From: Isoperla grammatica
Taxonomy: Eukaryota; Arthropoda; Insecta; Plecoptera; Perlodidae
Direction: 5' to 3'
Assembly (NCBI GenBank): GCA_945910005.1
Contig: OX246743.1
Location: forward strand, 2,926,122 to 2,990,121
Length of the DNA stretch: 64,000 bases
Numbering within the stretch: the first letter of the stretch is position 1; each line of letters opens with the position of its first letter. Below are positions 34,271 through 46,297 of this stretch, in pieces. The position numbers and the translations under genes were made by a program. The notes below the pieces were generated by a model that did no database searches, was not told where the DNA came from, and saw only the letters and a list, made by a program, of their open reading frames with translations.

Positions 34271-34553
34271 AGTAATAAATCATAATGTTTCGTAGGAATA
34301 CCTGTTCTAGTGTGTACAGCAGCTTTACCTGATGTGCTCCTCTCACTAACTAGGTACGGTAGGGTGTTCGGATAATTGGGAAGGAATGCCCGAGGGCTGT
34401 TAGTAGGACCCAATCCCAGCATTCACCTTCACGACGGAGGAAAACTTCAGTCAAAACCTTCCGTCTACCAGGATTACCGGTGTCCAGAATCGAACTGTCT
34501 ACCTCCTGAATTAGAGTATTGTGTCTTACCTCTAAGCCACCTCTGTCGGTTAT
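34271..34553 (-). mobile_element. SINE family A, complete copy, reverse
   Basis: Read on the minus strand it begins with a tRNA-like head (AGAGGTGGCTTAGAGGTAAG, then AGTTCGATTCTGG). It continues with GAAGGTGAATGCTGGGATTG and GCCCTCGGGCATTCC, and ends with GGTATTCCTACGAAAC and an AT-rich tail. An 11-bp direct repeat, TATCACAGTAT, flanks it at 34260-34270 and 34554-34564. It is more diverged than the copy at 2925. Confidence 0.9.
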
Positions 34554-34564
34554 TATCACAGTAT

Positions 34565-36058
34565 GAAGAATGAATCCACCACTGAGCAACAGACTGAGGA
34601 AATGTCATCGCGGCCAATAAATGGCGAGAAGCACTCATTAAAAGTTAAAAAATCACACGGTAAAATTTTGTATCTTACATCAATATTTCACTATGATATG
34701 TTTAAAACAGCGCCAATAAGAGTAGTGAACTCCTATAGCAGCACATTGAACGGCTTGCGCACCCTCGCGGCACTAGCGCGCGTAGCGGTAAAATACTTTA
34801 CTTACATTGTCTTACCTTTACCATTATAAATAACTACCTCAAGTTGTAGTAGTACTACTTTATCGACTCCTCCTACCACTTGGCCACGCCCACAGCCCAT
34901 AGGCACAGAAACTACGCGTACATGTTTGCTGTGTTACAATGTCATAAATGCTGGATATTGGGCTCTAGAACAAAGCTATCTAGGACTATGTAATCTAGGG
35001 CTAGTTCTTTTTAGGCACTTTATAAAGAAATGAAACAACTTTGTTTAAAACACGGTGTTGTAGGTTACGTTGTCGCGGTTTGATACGAGAGCCAAGACTG
35101 ATGTTGATCAATGTGAGAAACGTGTTCAGAAATGTCGTATGAATATAGGAAAACCAAATAAATATTTCGTCATCAGGCTGATGATGAGTCAATCTGCAAG
35201 TTGCATGGTCTATTTGAATGAAAAGATAGAAAGATTAGCAGGTTTGGTTCTAGCTACAACGAAATAAAACAGCAATCACACCCAGAATGAAACTTATAAA
35301 TTCCAACCCTCCTTTTCTCCTCTGCAATGAGTATAATAGTTAAAGTTGACAATCTATCAATAAATCCTTGTTCATTTCTTTTCCAGGACGTCCCTAAAAT
35401 CGAATTCCCTTTGAAATAATTTAAATAAAATCAACTTCAAAATATCAAAAAAATCGCTACAAACGTTCCTCGCAATCCCGTTTTCCTTTCACCATCACAA
35501 TTTTTTTACGCGCATAGAATAAACCCATTACAACCACCCCTCCCCTTCCGTTCAAAGTTAATTGCATAATTTAAACACCGTTTTGTTAACCACATGCTTT
35601 AAGCGTTTTATTTATGTCGGGTGCCATAATCGGTAATGCTTCGCGCACAAATTCAAACGACAATCCGCTAATTCGTGCGCGCGATTCGCCGGCCATTTTC
35701 AGCCGCGTACCACGTGATACGCACATCCAACTTTAATGAGCCTAACGCAATTAGCACGGTCGTTCACGTCGGCACATCGGGCTGTTAACACTGATCAAAG
35801 TCACCAATTACAATTAGTGTTTTACAAACGGACGATGAATATGTGGTGATCGGTAAAGCGTACTGCGTGTAATAAATAATAATAATGTTTAATCAACGTT
35901 AGTTGGAATTCGATGGACTTTTCAAGCACGAAATATGTTAATTTAAACAAACTCAAAGCGCATGTAAAAATATTGAAACATGGACGTGGCAACGGTTTGT
36001 TAGAAAGTAACATCACGAGGATTTCAACGTGTAATAACGATGTTAGTTGTAATACCTG
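34565..36058. other. unassigned DNA
   Basis: No gene recognised. The stretch 35640-35830 is less AT-rich and contains several ATTA/TAAT cores and CACGTG. That would be compatible with a regulatory element, but I have no real evidence for one. Confidence 0.3.
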
Positions 36059-36380
36059 CTATTCATAGGTTGCACGTACTCACATCTGTGCGCGTGGCGG
36101 CCACATTTGTGATCAAACTTTGACGTTGCCATGGAGAACAATTGAAGGCTGTTGTGGTAGAACACAGAAATTCTTCGTTCTTTAAAATTCAGTCTGTTTT
36201 TTACATAAAATTGGTATGTGTGTTAATATTTTATTTGTTTATTACTTATGTTTACTTTTTAAGTTCTAAATAAGGCTTATGTATTAAATTTTTATAATAT
36301 TTGCCAATGATCTAGGATTGGTTTGCATCAATTGTGTCGCAATCATGGCCGCTGTGACGTCACGTGGGAACTATGAATAG
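36059..36380 (+). mobile_element. 322-bp MITE (CTATTCATAG termini)
   Basis: The ends are inverted: CTATTCATAG at 36059-36068 and CTATGAATAG at 36371-36380, with partial pairing inward (GTTGCACGT/CACGTGGGAA). A related copy in opposite orientation is at 63003-63325; both share GGCCACATTTGTGATCAAAC-type and CCAATGATCTAGGATTGGT-type blocks. No ORF. The target-site duplication is unclear. Confidence 0.8.
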
Positions 36381-36607
36381 GGTGCTTCTCTTCATGTGGC
36401 TAATGTTTTAAACTCTGATAAGCCGGTAATCGGTGTTTATCTACATACAGACATGGCGACTGTTTGAATGCAATGTTTGTTGAAACCATGGTGACCAAAC
36501 CGAGCTTACTGAATAGGAGCATAACAATGTTGGAGAATTGGGACCTGGGCATGTTAGCGTGTTTGGATCGTTGAGAAGATATGTCCGAGGACTGTTACTT
36601 GGGATTT
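36381..36607. other. unassigned DNA with a possible old SINE A remnant
   Basis: A faint resemblance to the reverse of SINE A (GTTTGGATCGTTGAGAAG, then TGTCCGAGGACTGTTA) lies near 36560-36605. Otherwise nothing. Confidence 0.3.
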
Positions 36608-36792
36608 TCTTAGTTTGACGCTCTCCTACTGCTCCTCCATCGCTGTGACCACCCCTCACCCCGTGACAACCCGACAATCATGTCATATAATTAATTTCAT
36701 ATTATAATAGTAATAATGACATATTTGTTATGCTGGGCGGTGATCACTTGACTAGGGGATGGAGCTTCAAACTATGTCAAATTAAGAACATC
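36608..36792 (-). mobile_element. MITE, TTAGTTTGAC termini (unexpanded copy)
   Basis: The ends TTAGTTTGACGCTCTCC and GTCAAATTAAGAAC are inverted, and the subterminal GAGCTCC/GGAGC blocks also pair. Its reverse complement aligns along its whole length with 52407-52845, including AAGCTCCA.CCCTAGT, GACCACC.CCCAGCATAA and GGGTGAGGGGTGGTCACAGC. The segment amplified to nine copies there is single here. Confidence 0.75.
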
Positions 36793-39482
36793 TGCACGTA
36801 TAGTAGGATGCAAGGTTGCCTTCATATACGTTTATACAATTTTAACCTGATCTGATAGTTTCACCCGGCATTTTGACACCAATACTTGTCTTGTGATTAC
36901 GTTAGGCCTACGTGACCACTTTTTACCACTTATTACCACTCTGCCTTGAATATTATGTAATTCAATGTTAACATAGACACATTTTTATCATCATATTAAA
37001 TCACGTTTAAAAGTGAACTTTCAAAACAAAATTTAGGCCAGAATTCATAGTCAACCCCCCCCCCCCCCTCGGAGGAAATACAATCATAAAACAAATCAGA
37101 AACAACAATGTCTGCTTGGGGAAAATGGTTCTACTATGAATGAGGGCTATTTGTGCCCAACCTCATTTGTGCCAATTCTCGCTCTCGGGCGGGTAAAATA
37201 CAATAATACAATACAATGAATATGGGCCTTAGAGTATTTTAAATTGTTTCTTTATTTCAGGTTTCTATTTGAATCTGTTATTCGTTTCGTTGTAAAAGGG
37301 ATCAAACTATTTCCTAAAACTAGTCGCAGTGATTCACACCAGACATTAAGGGTACCTAGGTAAACGTGACTTATTTGTAAATTTGACCTTGTATTTCCCG
37401 ATTATACAACCGTACATCATCTGTTTTTGTCGGTTTCAGTTATCATCTATCTATTTCCGTGCGAGGAAATGAAACATCAAACACGTCTGAAGTGGATAGA
37501 CAACAAAGTTTATTAAAATAGAGGGTGGATTTAGCCCCAATTTACTGGTTGTTAGTTTCCTAGCACAATACGGTATCTACACATTATTAATTTTTTAAGC
37601 TATACATAATCCTTATGGTAAGGACGAAATTCTATCAATTTCCAAATTTATTTTTAAAATATTAGTTTTCTACATTTATATATCTAATTGAAATTGTTTT
37701 TAATTTTCATTGTGAGAAAATACTAAACTAATTTATACGTCTTTCATTATTCAATACTTCTAAATCATAACAGAGGCCATAGTAATCTGTAACAAAAATT
37801 ATTGTCTGTTTAACCAGTAACGTAAGATGTAAGAAATTGCCTTCACGCGTTATTATAACAATATCGCCCGAATAACGACATGTATTTATGTATCAACCTG
37901 CCTCACCTCCAAGCGAGCAACCTCAGCACAGAGCACCATACTTCTAACACCTCCATTAAATAAATCATATGAGCACGAAACGAAGCACCCAATAAATTAA
38001 GCTACGCCCCTGCGGCAACACTTAATTAAGAGCCCCGAAATAAGGCGCCCCCCACCCACCCCCCACCCCCCACAACGCCATCACCTTGATAAACAAATTG
38101 TGTTTCAAATCAGATTAGAATCTAATTACCTCCCACTCGGGACAGATTCCCTTTGTCTGTTGCTACATGGCCGAGAGAGCCGATCTGTTGCAATCTTATC
38201 TTACCTCGTAATTGAACCAACGCATGCGGTCCCCTCTTAGTTACAAGTTCATATACATTAGCATAACGTTCGCCGATCTAGAGTGTGTTATTAACTTTAA
38301 ACAAAATTGCGTGTGCGTGCGGGTAGGGGGAGGGGGGGGGGGGGCTTTTATGCAAGCGGAAATGGATCAAATTGCCAATTTCCTTTCTCGAACTCTCTTA
38401 ACATTAACAGATACGTTCAATGTTAGACGCGCGGGTGGCGAAAAGCAAAGGCAAAAACATCAGAGCAACAAATGAAATTTGTCACAGCTTAGTAAAAACG
38501 TTAGATTAATTGAGATTGAAATAATTCTATATTGCTTCAGTCAGTTGAAATATGCATTTCATTCTAAAGTTTAAAAAAATCGGGTAAAATATAATTTAAA
38601 CTATATATTATTGTGTATTAGGTGTAATTAATGTACATCTCCACACATATGTGATTGAACAAAAAATAGTTGTTTAGTTTTCCATTCCTATTACATTATA
38701 TTATATTATTATAACATATAAGCCTAAATGGAGCAGCATTGCTTAACATATGGGAGTTACGTGTCAAACCCCTCCAAAATATATAATATTAGTCTTTAAT
38801 CTGGTGAAACCACTAAATATAAATGAGCTCGCCGCCCCGCACCACCACAACTCCAATCAGCACGAGAGCGGTAGATATCTTCAAGCCGAAAAGTTGGCCG
38901 TGGTACCAGAATAGCAGACGCGTTTTTACCCGTCAGAGTGACAATCTGGGAATCATACTATTAGATGTTCACCGTTAATGTGACCTGAATGATGTTATTT
39001 TACAGAGATCCATAATATGGCGTGTTATTCGACCTAGTTTGTAGCACTTTACACATGATTATGCTAACACGCCAGTTAATTTGCATGAGCTTTACATTGC
39101 TAATAAGTAATAACCATAGCTCCCACGAGATCTCGTCAGGCTAGAGCGGAAAGATACATTTGGCGAACAAAATTGACCAAGATAGTCGGAATGTGATATT
39201 TCGGACATTCTACATGCAGGGTTGGTACGATGACCTAGAATAGCGGCGCTCCATATTTTTACGGTAGTGGAAACAAAAACCAAACCATGACAATTATCTG
39301 GACCGAGTTGTATATTTACTTCCTACGTCACAAATATTTCATCTCTAGCCAAACCAAGCACCCCTTCTACATCCTTCTCACTTTTATATCTCACTACTAG
39401 CGTTAATGTGGTATTCACACGTTTTGTAAACTTTTACGTCACATGCATTTAATTTGATATGATTGATATTAACATTAAAGTT
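36793..39482. other. unassigned DNA with C- and G-runs
   Basis: Holds a C-run near 37057-37069, a C/CA-rich patch near 38049-38072 and a G-run near 38330-38344. A 20-bp piece of SINE B (AACGAAGCACCCAATAAATT) lies near 37979. The 87-codon ORF at 38212-38475 spans the G-run and is not recognisable. No gene seen. Confidence 0.4.
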
Positions 39483-39542
39483 TTCCCGACTGGGGATCGA
39501 ACCCAGATCTCCGGTTCTACGTAAAGGTGCTCTATCCATTTA
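39483..39542 (-). mobile_element. tRNA-like sequence (tRNA pseudogene or SINE head)
   Basis: The minus strand reads ATGGATAGAGCACCTTTACG and GGGTTCGATCCCCAGTCGGG. This gives a box A-like TGGATAGAGCA and a perfect box B, with TCTGG/CCAGT pairing. A full acceptor stem is missing, so this is not a functional tRNA gene. Confidence 0.55.
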
Positions 39543-40095
39543 TATTACTTTATTACAAAACAAAGTTCGGATGTTCCCCTACCTTGCGGAACGCCCAAAT
39601 TCGCTCTGTTAAAATTTTGTTTTTAAATTGTCCCAGAAGAAAATCAAAATTTGTCAAAATCAAAATAAAACGGTAATTTTTTATCCCAACAAATATTTAC
39701 GTTTTGCAGATGTACTTAATTATATGTGAAATGTGTCCAGCAACATCGCATCACAAAAGATTATCAAGAACATTTGAAAACGGAATATATTGTTTGGATC
39801 AAAGAAACATTCACAAGAAAGAGCTTTAAATTCTCTACAGGATGACATATTATTATTTACATTTGGGACAATTTAAACACATTTTACAGCAATTTTTACA
39901 GAACGAAATCGGGAGTTTCTCAGGCTAAGTGGGCGTACAGCCTTAAGGATGCCTTAAATGACAAAGCATAACAAATTTTCAATAAAATATGAAATAATAC
40001 TAAAAATGATAATATTAAACTGTTATTATTAATGTTAACGTTCCAATTCAATTCTATTTAATTCAATTCAAAAACATTTTATTCTCAGTTCTTTC
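39543..40095. other. unassigned AT-rich DNA
   Basis: No gene or clear repeat. Confidence 0.35.
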
Positions 40096-40308
40096 AAGTT
40101 GAGAACCTGTAAGAATGACGGCCCCCTCCTTATCCCCCCCACAGCTACCCGACCCCCCTCAACACCGTGACAACCTGACAAAATGAAATACGTAACTGAA
40201 AATCAGTTTGTTTTAGTTGTTCAGTTTGCTGTTTCATGGAGTTGAGGGGGATCTGGTAGCTGTGGGGGGGATAAGGAGGGGGCCGTCATTCTTACAGTTA
40301 CTCAACTA
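40096..40308. mobile_element. 213-bp inverted-repeat element, about 60-bp arms
   Basis: The left arm AAGTTGAGAACCTGTAAGAA, then TGACGGCCCCCTCCTTATCC and CCCCCACAGCTAC, pairs with the right arm ending at 40308. The right-arm complement reads TAGTTGAGTAACTGTAAGAA. The inner part (CACCGTGACAACCTGACAA) resembles part of the 36608/52407 family. Confidence 0.85.
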
Positions 40309-42340
40309 TAGTACAGTATTGAAAAAAAAAAAACAGTAAATGTTTATAAGTAATAATACACGTAATATAGTTAAACGAGGTCTTACTGTACTGAACTAAA
40401 ATATTATCTGACATTCCCTGACACACACCTATCTGACACACACAAATAAAATTGCGCCTTTAAAAATGCTTTAAACGATATCTTAGAGTTGTGTTGAACT
40501 CGTTTTACTGTTAAGATGTCTGGACAAACAGAGAGTTCTTTTCAAGTCAGCTGCAGAAGTTTCACAACCGTGTAATTGTCTCTAGTTCAAGGCAAACAGA
40601 TGAATCGTTGAATAAGTTATTTGTTTTTAGCGTTCATTGGAAATTGGCTCAAAAGTTTTGAAGACAGAATAAAAGTTTGGTTGCAAATGGAGAACTACTT
40701 CAAAGGTTATTTTTTTGTTTAAAACTATCACGAGGTATCGCGTGCTGTATTTAAATTTAACATTTACAGGAATGCAACATGAAAAGTAATTATTAAACAT
40801 AACTTTAGGTATATTGTTTTTTATCAACGCACACTTGAAATTTCATTTGAAAAATGTTTTCAAATACAATGTCTATATTGTTGCAGTTTGTATTCTGGTT
40901 TATGTGGAAACCTGATGCTTAATTGTTAAGTTCCATCGCAACAAACTGACAAGGTTCTTCACTGTGTTCTCGCACTAAATTGACACATCTGTCACTGAAG
41001 GCGACGAAGGCTATGACGTCATATGGCCTTGATGATGAGACATAGTTCAACAACGATTCAACGGTTCAACGACGACGAACGAACGATTTTCACTGTTAAC
41101 AACTTTGGATCTTCGTTAAAGAATTAGTGTGTTTGCTAAACGAGAGTTCCAAAAGAGATGTGGTGCAACCACGTATACAAGATACAAAACATTAAATTAA
41201 TTACTATAATATGGTGATGAAGGTTATTAGAAGACAATGATCCAGTCTTACAATGTCCCAATAACTACTTATTCGTTGAATAGCTTGTTGTCTCCATGGC
41301 AACCACCAATCAAAACCCTTGAAATCCTCTTAATAGCTTAATTGCTACAGATAACTTTCTTATTAGGAGATTGTAAGACCGGCCCAGGAATAAATATGTA
41401 TTTGTGTTTGGTTTTTCATTCATTCGTTGATTAGCTTTTTAGAGTTTTACGACGAACACGACAACTAGGTCATAATATGAATTCTGCCTAATCAGATCCA
41501 TCACACATCTCCAGGGCCTTCATAAAAGGACTCAAATAAGACTAGGTTGGGGGGTAGGAAGGGGGGGGGGTGCAGGTCTCGAACAGGGTCGGCATGAATG
41601 AGATTGAGAAGAGTTACATCGCCAGCGTCTGTGTGCGCGCATGCGTGAGATAGAGCCGTGGTTTGGTCACCCCTGATGACAAGAACGTATTATACACTGA
41701 GTAGCTGGAATGCATTTGGTTTTCGATTAGTTGATCTGTCCTTTGTATCGGAATATCCCGAGGCATCCGCTGCAGTATTTTTAATCTCCTACTAAATTGG
41801 ATCCATTTCATCAAACCATCTAGTTCGTCCTGGATTATGCACAAAATAATGACGTTGCCACTATTCGCCCTCAGTTCAGTTGATCACTAAACAGGAAATA
41901 ATAAGACCATCGTGGGTTTCAAATCCTGTTGTCATGATAGTTTACAGTCCAAAGATTTTAAGAATTGTACTTTCACATCTAGAGGAACCAGATGTAATAA
42001 GCTTTAAACACGCACTATTATTCATGTAAAGCGAGCTATAGTCTCGTCAAATTAACTTGCAGTGTTCCCGTCACGGATAATGTAATAGGGAAGTGACACA
42101 TGTGACAACTACCAACCTAAATCTAGTTGCATCTCATTCGTATGCCTGAGGTATTGTAGTTATAATATCATCCGCCCGTTGGCAGACGTGGTCAGGTCGC
42201 ATTCCATTCACGGTTGGTGCAGTACTTGCAGTGGATAATAACAATGCCGGTATCGGGAATACCGCGGTGAATACCGTTGAAATGTAGCGTGTGGAGCGAC
42301 CGTGTCTTCTCAGAATTTTAGGGGACACCTTCCTTCTTAC
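40309..42340. other. unassigned DNA
   Basis: A G-run lies near 41561-41570. No gene recognised; the 66- to 76-codon ORFs at 40627 and 41614 (minus) look random. Confidence 0.35.
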
Positions 42341-42496
42341 GGCGCCTCTCAATGCACTATTTTGACGCTAGTCGAGTAGCCTAGTGTCAAATCCTGATGA
42401 TTTTTATGATTAATTGTCACTAATTGTTGCACTAGTCGACTAGGCTAGTCGACTAGGCTAGTCGACTAGTATCAAAAGAGAGCATTGAGATACGCC
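42341..42496. mobile_element. 156-bp inverted-repeat element with CTAGTCGA core repeats
   Basis: The left end GGCGCCTCTCAATGCACTAT and TTTGACGCTAGTCGAGTAGC pairs with the right end, whose complement reads GGCGTATCTCAATGCTCTCT and TTTGATACTAGTCGACTAGC. The right side contains three tandem CTAGTCGACTAG palindromes (42433-42469). Confidence 0.8.
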
Positions 42497-42663
42497 CTTT
42501 CCGCGTGACCAGTATAACTACCGATCTTCGTTGCAGAATGTTTGCTCTTATACTCCTCGCACTAATACACTCTAGCCCCGTCTCCAAAGCTGACATCAGT
42601 TCCAATGTATGTAGGTGTATCATGAAGATATGTCAGAGTCAGACGATATAGGCTCAAGTATGT

Positions 42664-42840
42664 AAAAAATAAATAAATTCACATTTAGAGTCTACCCACT
42701 CAGTAACGAAACAGATTTGCAGTTGGGGACTTTAATTTAAAGCGTCTAAAACCATCGCCGAGTGAGCGATAATCAATCAAAGATCGATATTTCAAATACG
42801 AAACATAATTATGAATCAGTGATTGGACTGTGTCAAGCAT
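42664..42840 (-). mobile_element. SINE family B, 3' fragment, reverse
   Basis: On the plus strand it runs AAATAAATAAATTCACATTT, AGAGTCTACCCACTCAGTAA and GAGCGATAATCAATCAAAGA to GAATCAGTGATTGGACTGTG. This matches the 3' half of the copy at 28100. It is 5'-truncated and lacks the tRNA head. Confidence 0.85.
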
Positions 42841-43670
42841 TTTCTGTCAGATAAAATATAATTAAATGTAGACGTTACCTCTCTAAGTCAGGGGTTGCAG
42901 ACCGCAAGCATGGTCACAACATTCCTATCTCGTATGCATGCGTGGCGCAATGTCTGAAGATATGTGCCATGTGTAGGCGGTTAAAGGTCTCACCAGGAGC
43001 GCTGCATTCGACGCTCGAGTGCGTATACGTTCAACGTAAACATAGGGCGTAGGTTACAAAATCGTCCGTTTTAGGTGCTAATAAAATGTGTGTACCGTGT
43101 TGTATCTAGATGTATCACATTATGAAATATATTAGACACATCCAGCATCCATTTGTCAATGGAACTGAGGTTTTACAAGCCAACAATCTAATGGAATATT
43201 GGCTTGCAATTCGAAGAACTGATTGAGACTCGCTGGGTCGCTGAATTCAATCAGCAACTGTTAGTAAGGAATACATGTTGGCGGTGAGGGAGTTGTGATA
43301 ATTATCAGGCAATTGACAACTTCGCAGCGGTCGTCCCATGTTCTATGTAGTGAGGAAAAAGGGAGCGGGCTCCCATAACAGAATCTGATTTATATTATGT
43401 TGTAAGTGAGGGTTAATTGATTATTTGTTGGTTAACGACGTACTCGACAGCTGAAGTCATATGACGTCTTCCGAATTAGATAGATCGCGGAGGTCATCAT
43501 AAGGGGAGTCCAGCATAGGAGGGCAGGGCCAAATGGGAGATTTTAAGTGGGACAGTTGAAGGGAAAGGGACAGGGTTTAAGGATGTTAATAGTATGGGTA
43601 CTCTGCTGAATGTAGTAAATAGGCGAACATCAGGTTTGTGATGTCCATTTAACATTGGCAATTATTTGTA
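42841..43670. other. unassigned DNA
   Basis: No gene or clear repeat. Confidence 0.35.
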
Positions 43671-43820
43671 TTTTGTATTGCACATTTAGGCCCTTATTAA
43701 TAGTTGACTCCTTATCGTTGGTTCTACCCCTTTCAAAATAAAAAAAAATCCCTTGAAACAGTGTGGGCAGGTGTTTAAAGAGTCAACTATGAGTATAAAC
43801 TTTAATGTGCAAACAAAATA
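43671..43820. mobile_element. 150-bp inverted-repeat element
   Basis: The left arm ATTTTGTATTGCACATTTAG ending AATAGTTGACTCC pairs with the right arm GAGTCAACTATGAG ending GCACATT-complement and ATTTTGT-complement near 43820. Arms are about 40 bp and imperfect. Confidence 0.65.
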
Positions 43821-44153
43821 GTGTCCTATGGAGCATTATTGAAATCGTAACAGTAAGGGTAGACACGAAATGATAATAATATTATATTATTTATAATTAT
43901 ATATATCCAGCTGAAGCTCACCCCCCCCCCCCCCTCCACCAAATGCTAGAGAATAATTTGTTGAATGTTGTGACTTGTATAATACTATGTAAGCCTATTT
44001 CAACAGTCAATTTTATATTTTTAATTCCAACAAACAATCTCAAATAATAACAGCAGCTGACATTTCGGTAAGCTCTCACTCCCCCCCCCCCCCACACCCT
44101 TCAACCTCCCCATCGTAAGCCAAAATACAATCTGTACTTATTTTCTACCCACT
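43821..44153. other. unassigned DNA with two C-runs
   Basis: C-runs lie near 43920-43934 and 44081-44094. No gene. Confidence 0.4.
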
Positions 44154-44353
44154 CATTTACAAGAACTGATTTTCAGTGGGGGACATCAACTCCATTATCT
44201 TATATTGTGGGTTGTTGCTATGACAGCTGCGCAAGTCACCATTTCCATCTACACCACTATATAGATAGATTAAAGTAATTTTCCAAAGTTAAAAAAATCC
44301 AATCCCGAGCCAAGAATCGAACTTTGGACCTTCTGCATTAAAAACCCAACCAG
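44154..44353 (-). mobile_element. SINE family B, old diverged copy, reverse
   Basis: The minus strand reads a tRNA-like GGTTGGGTTTTTAATGCAGA, AGGTCCAAAGTTCGATTCTT (box B), a short body, and the family 3' end (plus-strand CTACCCACTCATTTACAAG, ACTGATTTTCAGTGGGGGAC). The middle is largely deleted. It lies about 180 bp from a younger copy in the opposite orientation. Confidence 0.65.
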
Positions 44354-44529
44354 AACAATGAACAACACAACGAAATCATAACGAAAACAATTTGTTCATA
44401 CGCTGCAACACAGCTGAGGCGGTGAGCTATACGCACTGCGTTAGTGCCAGATTCTCTCACCAGAGGTCAGCCACTTTGAGTTTAAACGCGAAGGTCAGAA
44501 GGTGTTAGACAAATGTTCTGCCGGTTCAG

Positions 44530-44872
44530 GCAGAAGTGTTTTTAAACTTCTATTAAGGATTCAGTTCCATTACTTCTTGTCTTAGAAATAAGTAAACGGT
44601 GACTTTGGAGCCGTCCTAGCAACGAAGCACTCAATAAATTCAAAGTTTTTCTGAATCGGCCTTGTTGATTCTGACATTTGTTTACAGGTGTTCGCACTGT
44701 CCAATCACTGATTCCCATGTTTCGTTATTGAAATATCGATCTTTGATTGGTTATCGCTCACTCATCGGTGGTGTTCGGAGCCTACAGGGTTGGTTTAGTC
44801 GCTTTAAATTAAAGTCCCCCGCTGAAAATCAGTTTCGTTACTGAGTGGGTAGACTCTAAATGTGAATGTAAT
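44530..44872 (+). mobile_element. SINE family B, body and 3' end
   Basis: Aligns with the copy at 28100 from AACTTCTATTAAGGATTCAG through GGAGCCGTCCTAGCAACGAA to CTGAGTGGGTAGACTCTAAA and TGTGAAT. The sequence upstream of 44530 does not carry the Gly-like tRNA head, so the copy is truncated or has another 5' end. Confidence 0.85.
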
Positions 44873-45544
44873 TATTAATGTGGCCGAAGTCAGTGCAACA
44901 TACTGCATGAGATGTGTTCGTAAATATCATCTGCTCATTCTATCTGTATTTGAAACGTGCAATTTAGGACAACAATCTTCTGTATGCGCATTTCGTTTTA
45001 CAGACAAATACAGAACACAGTTAATTTGAACATAGTGCTAACTAAAAGAGTATTATTCACATAGAGATATAAACCTACTGTCGCTTCCCTTTTAACTCAT
45101 GGTGTTGTCGTGGTTTTGTTTGTACATTACATCTATAAAACAGTATATTGCAGTTTTTGCTTACTTTTAATTATGTTCGTAGAATACAAAGGAGATACAC
45201 AACTCCGGCATTACAGATTGTTACTTTATTTTTATTATTAGTCGTCCCAGTTTAGAAAACCTTAAGTTGAATTAATTGTGCACAGTTTGCTAGAGTGGTA
45301 TTGATTTTGTTTTTATTATTATTTTCCATAGCCAATAAATACGGCAGGCAAGGTTGCTGTATGGGGCTTATTATGTTCTTTAAATATATGTGGGTTGTGG
45401 TACGGATGAAGATAGAGTCGACCGTTCGAATTACTTTGAAGAATTCAATACCAGCATCTACGTCATGAATGTTGAGGATTTGCTGCATCGCTGAAGTATT
45501 CATAAACGATTGTACAAAATAAAAAATGACGAGTTTCTACTAAG
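44873..45544. other. unassigned DNA
   Basis: No gene recognised; the 83-codon minus ORF at 45252-45503 has no recognisable domain. Confidence 0.35.
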
Positions 45545-45786
45545 GAGAAAAAACGAAAATGGAATACTGGACCAATTATGTTTAGACTTTAGTATGTATG
45601 TGAATGATTTACCAGTTTATCTAAACTTCGTCAAAGTCACACTGTACACCGATGATTTCTTAGGTTAAGTTGAAGGTGGTAGCTACGAAGAGGTTGTATA
45701 TCAATTTGAAAGTGATTTCGCCTGTGCAAAAAAATCGTTTACGAAAAATCTATTATAAATTAATGCAGTCAAGGCACAGTTATTAT
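45545..45786 (+). pseudogene. non-LTR retrotransposon reverse transcriptase fragment
   Basis: Translating across at least one frameshift gives TGPIMFRL, then SMYVNDLPVYLNFVKVTLY with TDDF. This matches the reverse transcriptase pattern GPLLF..YVNDLP....V.LYADD, with threonine for alanine in the YADD catalytic motif. After a stop, GGSYEEVVYQFESDFACAKK then SFTKNLL and NAVKAQL continues in the style of CR1/Jockey-like polymerases. Stops and frameshifts show it is dead. Only about 80 residues remain. An AT-rich stretch shared with 33310-33425 follows. Confidence 0.75.
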
Positions 45787-46297
45787 TATTATTATTTAGT
45801 TTATTAATTATTATCATAACATTACATTACATTTTACATACTACATTTATATAATTTTCATTTCTTTTTACATTTCTCTTAGTTCAAGATTACAATTTAA
45901 AAAAAAAATCATTATTTGTTAAATCTGGCACTACATCATTGTTACAACTTTCATTACCGTCCCGCACAAACAAGGTGACAACAAGGGGCTAGTTTTCATT
46001 GTTGATATTTCCATCAAGAACCTTTTACCGGAATGGTCCATGCACACTCCACACTACGTAGGTCGTAATCCCTTGCCAACCGCCGCTCTCACTGTAATAC
46101 CTCATCACAAACCACAGCGCTCATGCGCAGAGCTTATGTGGATTAGCACGTGTGTTCTGTTGTGCTGAGAGTGCTGCATTTTGACAGCCATTTGGACACC
46201 GCTTTGATTGTGTTAGGATTGTTCATATTATAACCTGAAGTCTTCCCACGACTTCTGTGGTATAGTCGACTTGACAACCATCTCCTACAGTCGGTAC
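45787..46297. other. AT-rich repeat tail then unassigned DNA
   Basis: 45787-45885 is the AT-rich sequence shared with 33310-33425. The rest shows no gene. Confidence 0.45.

Noticed and set aside
42433..42469. CTAGTCGACTAG repeats as a recombinase attachment site
   Set aside because: They form part of the arm of an inverted-repeat element and have no recombinase context.
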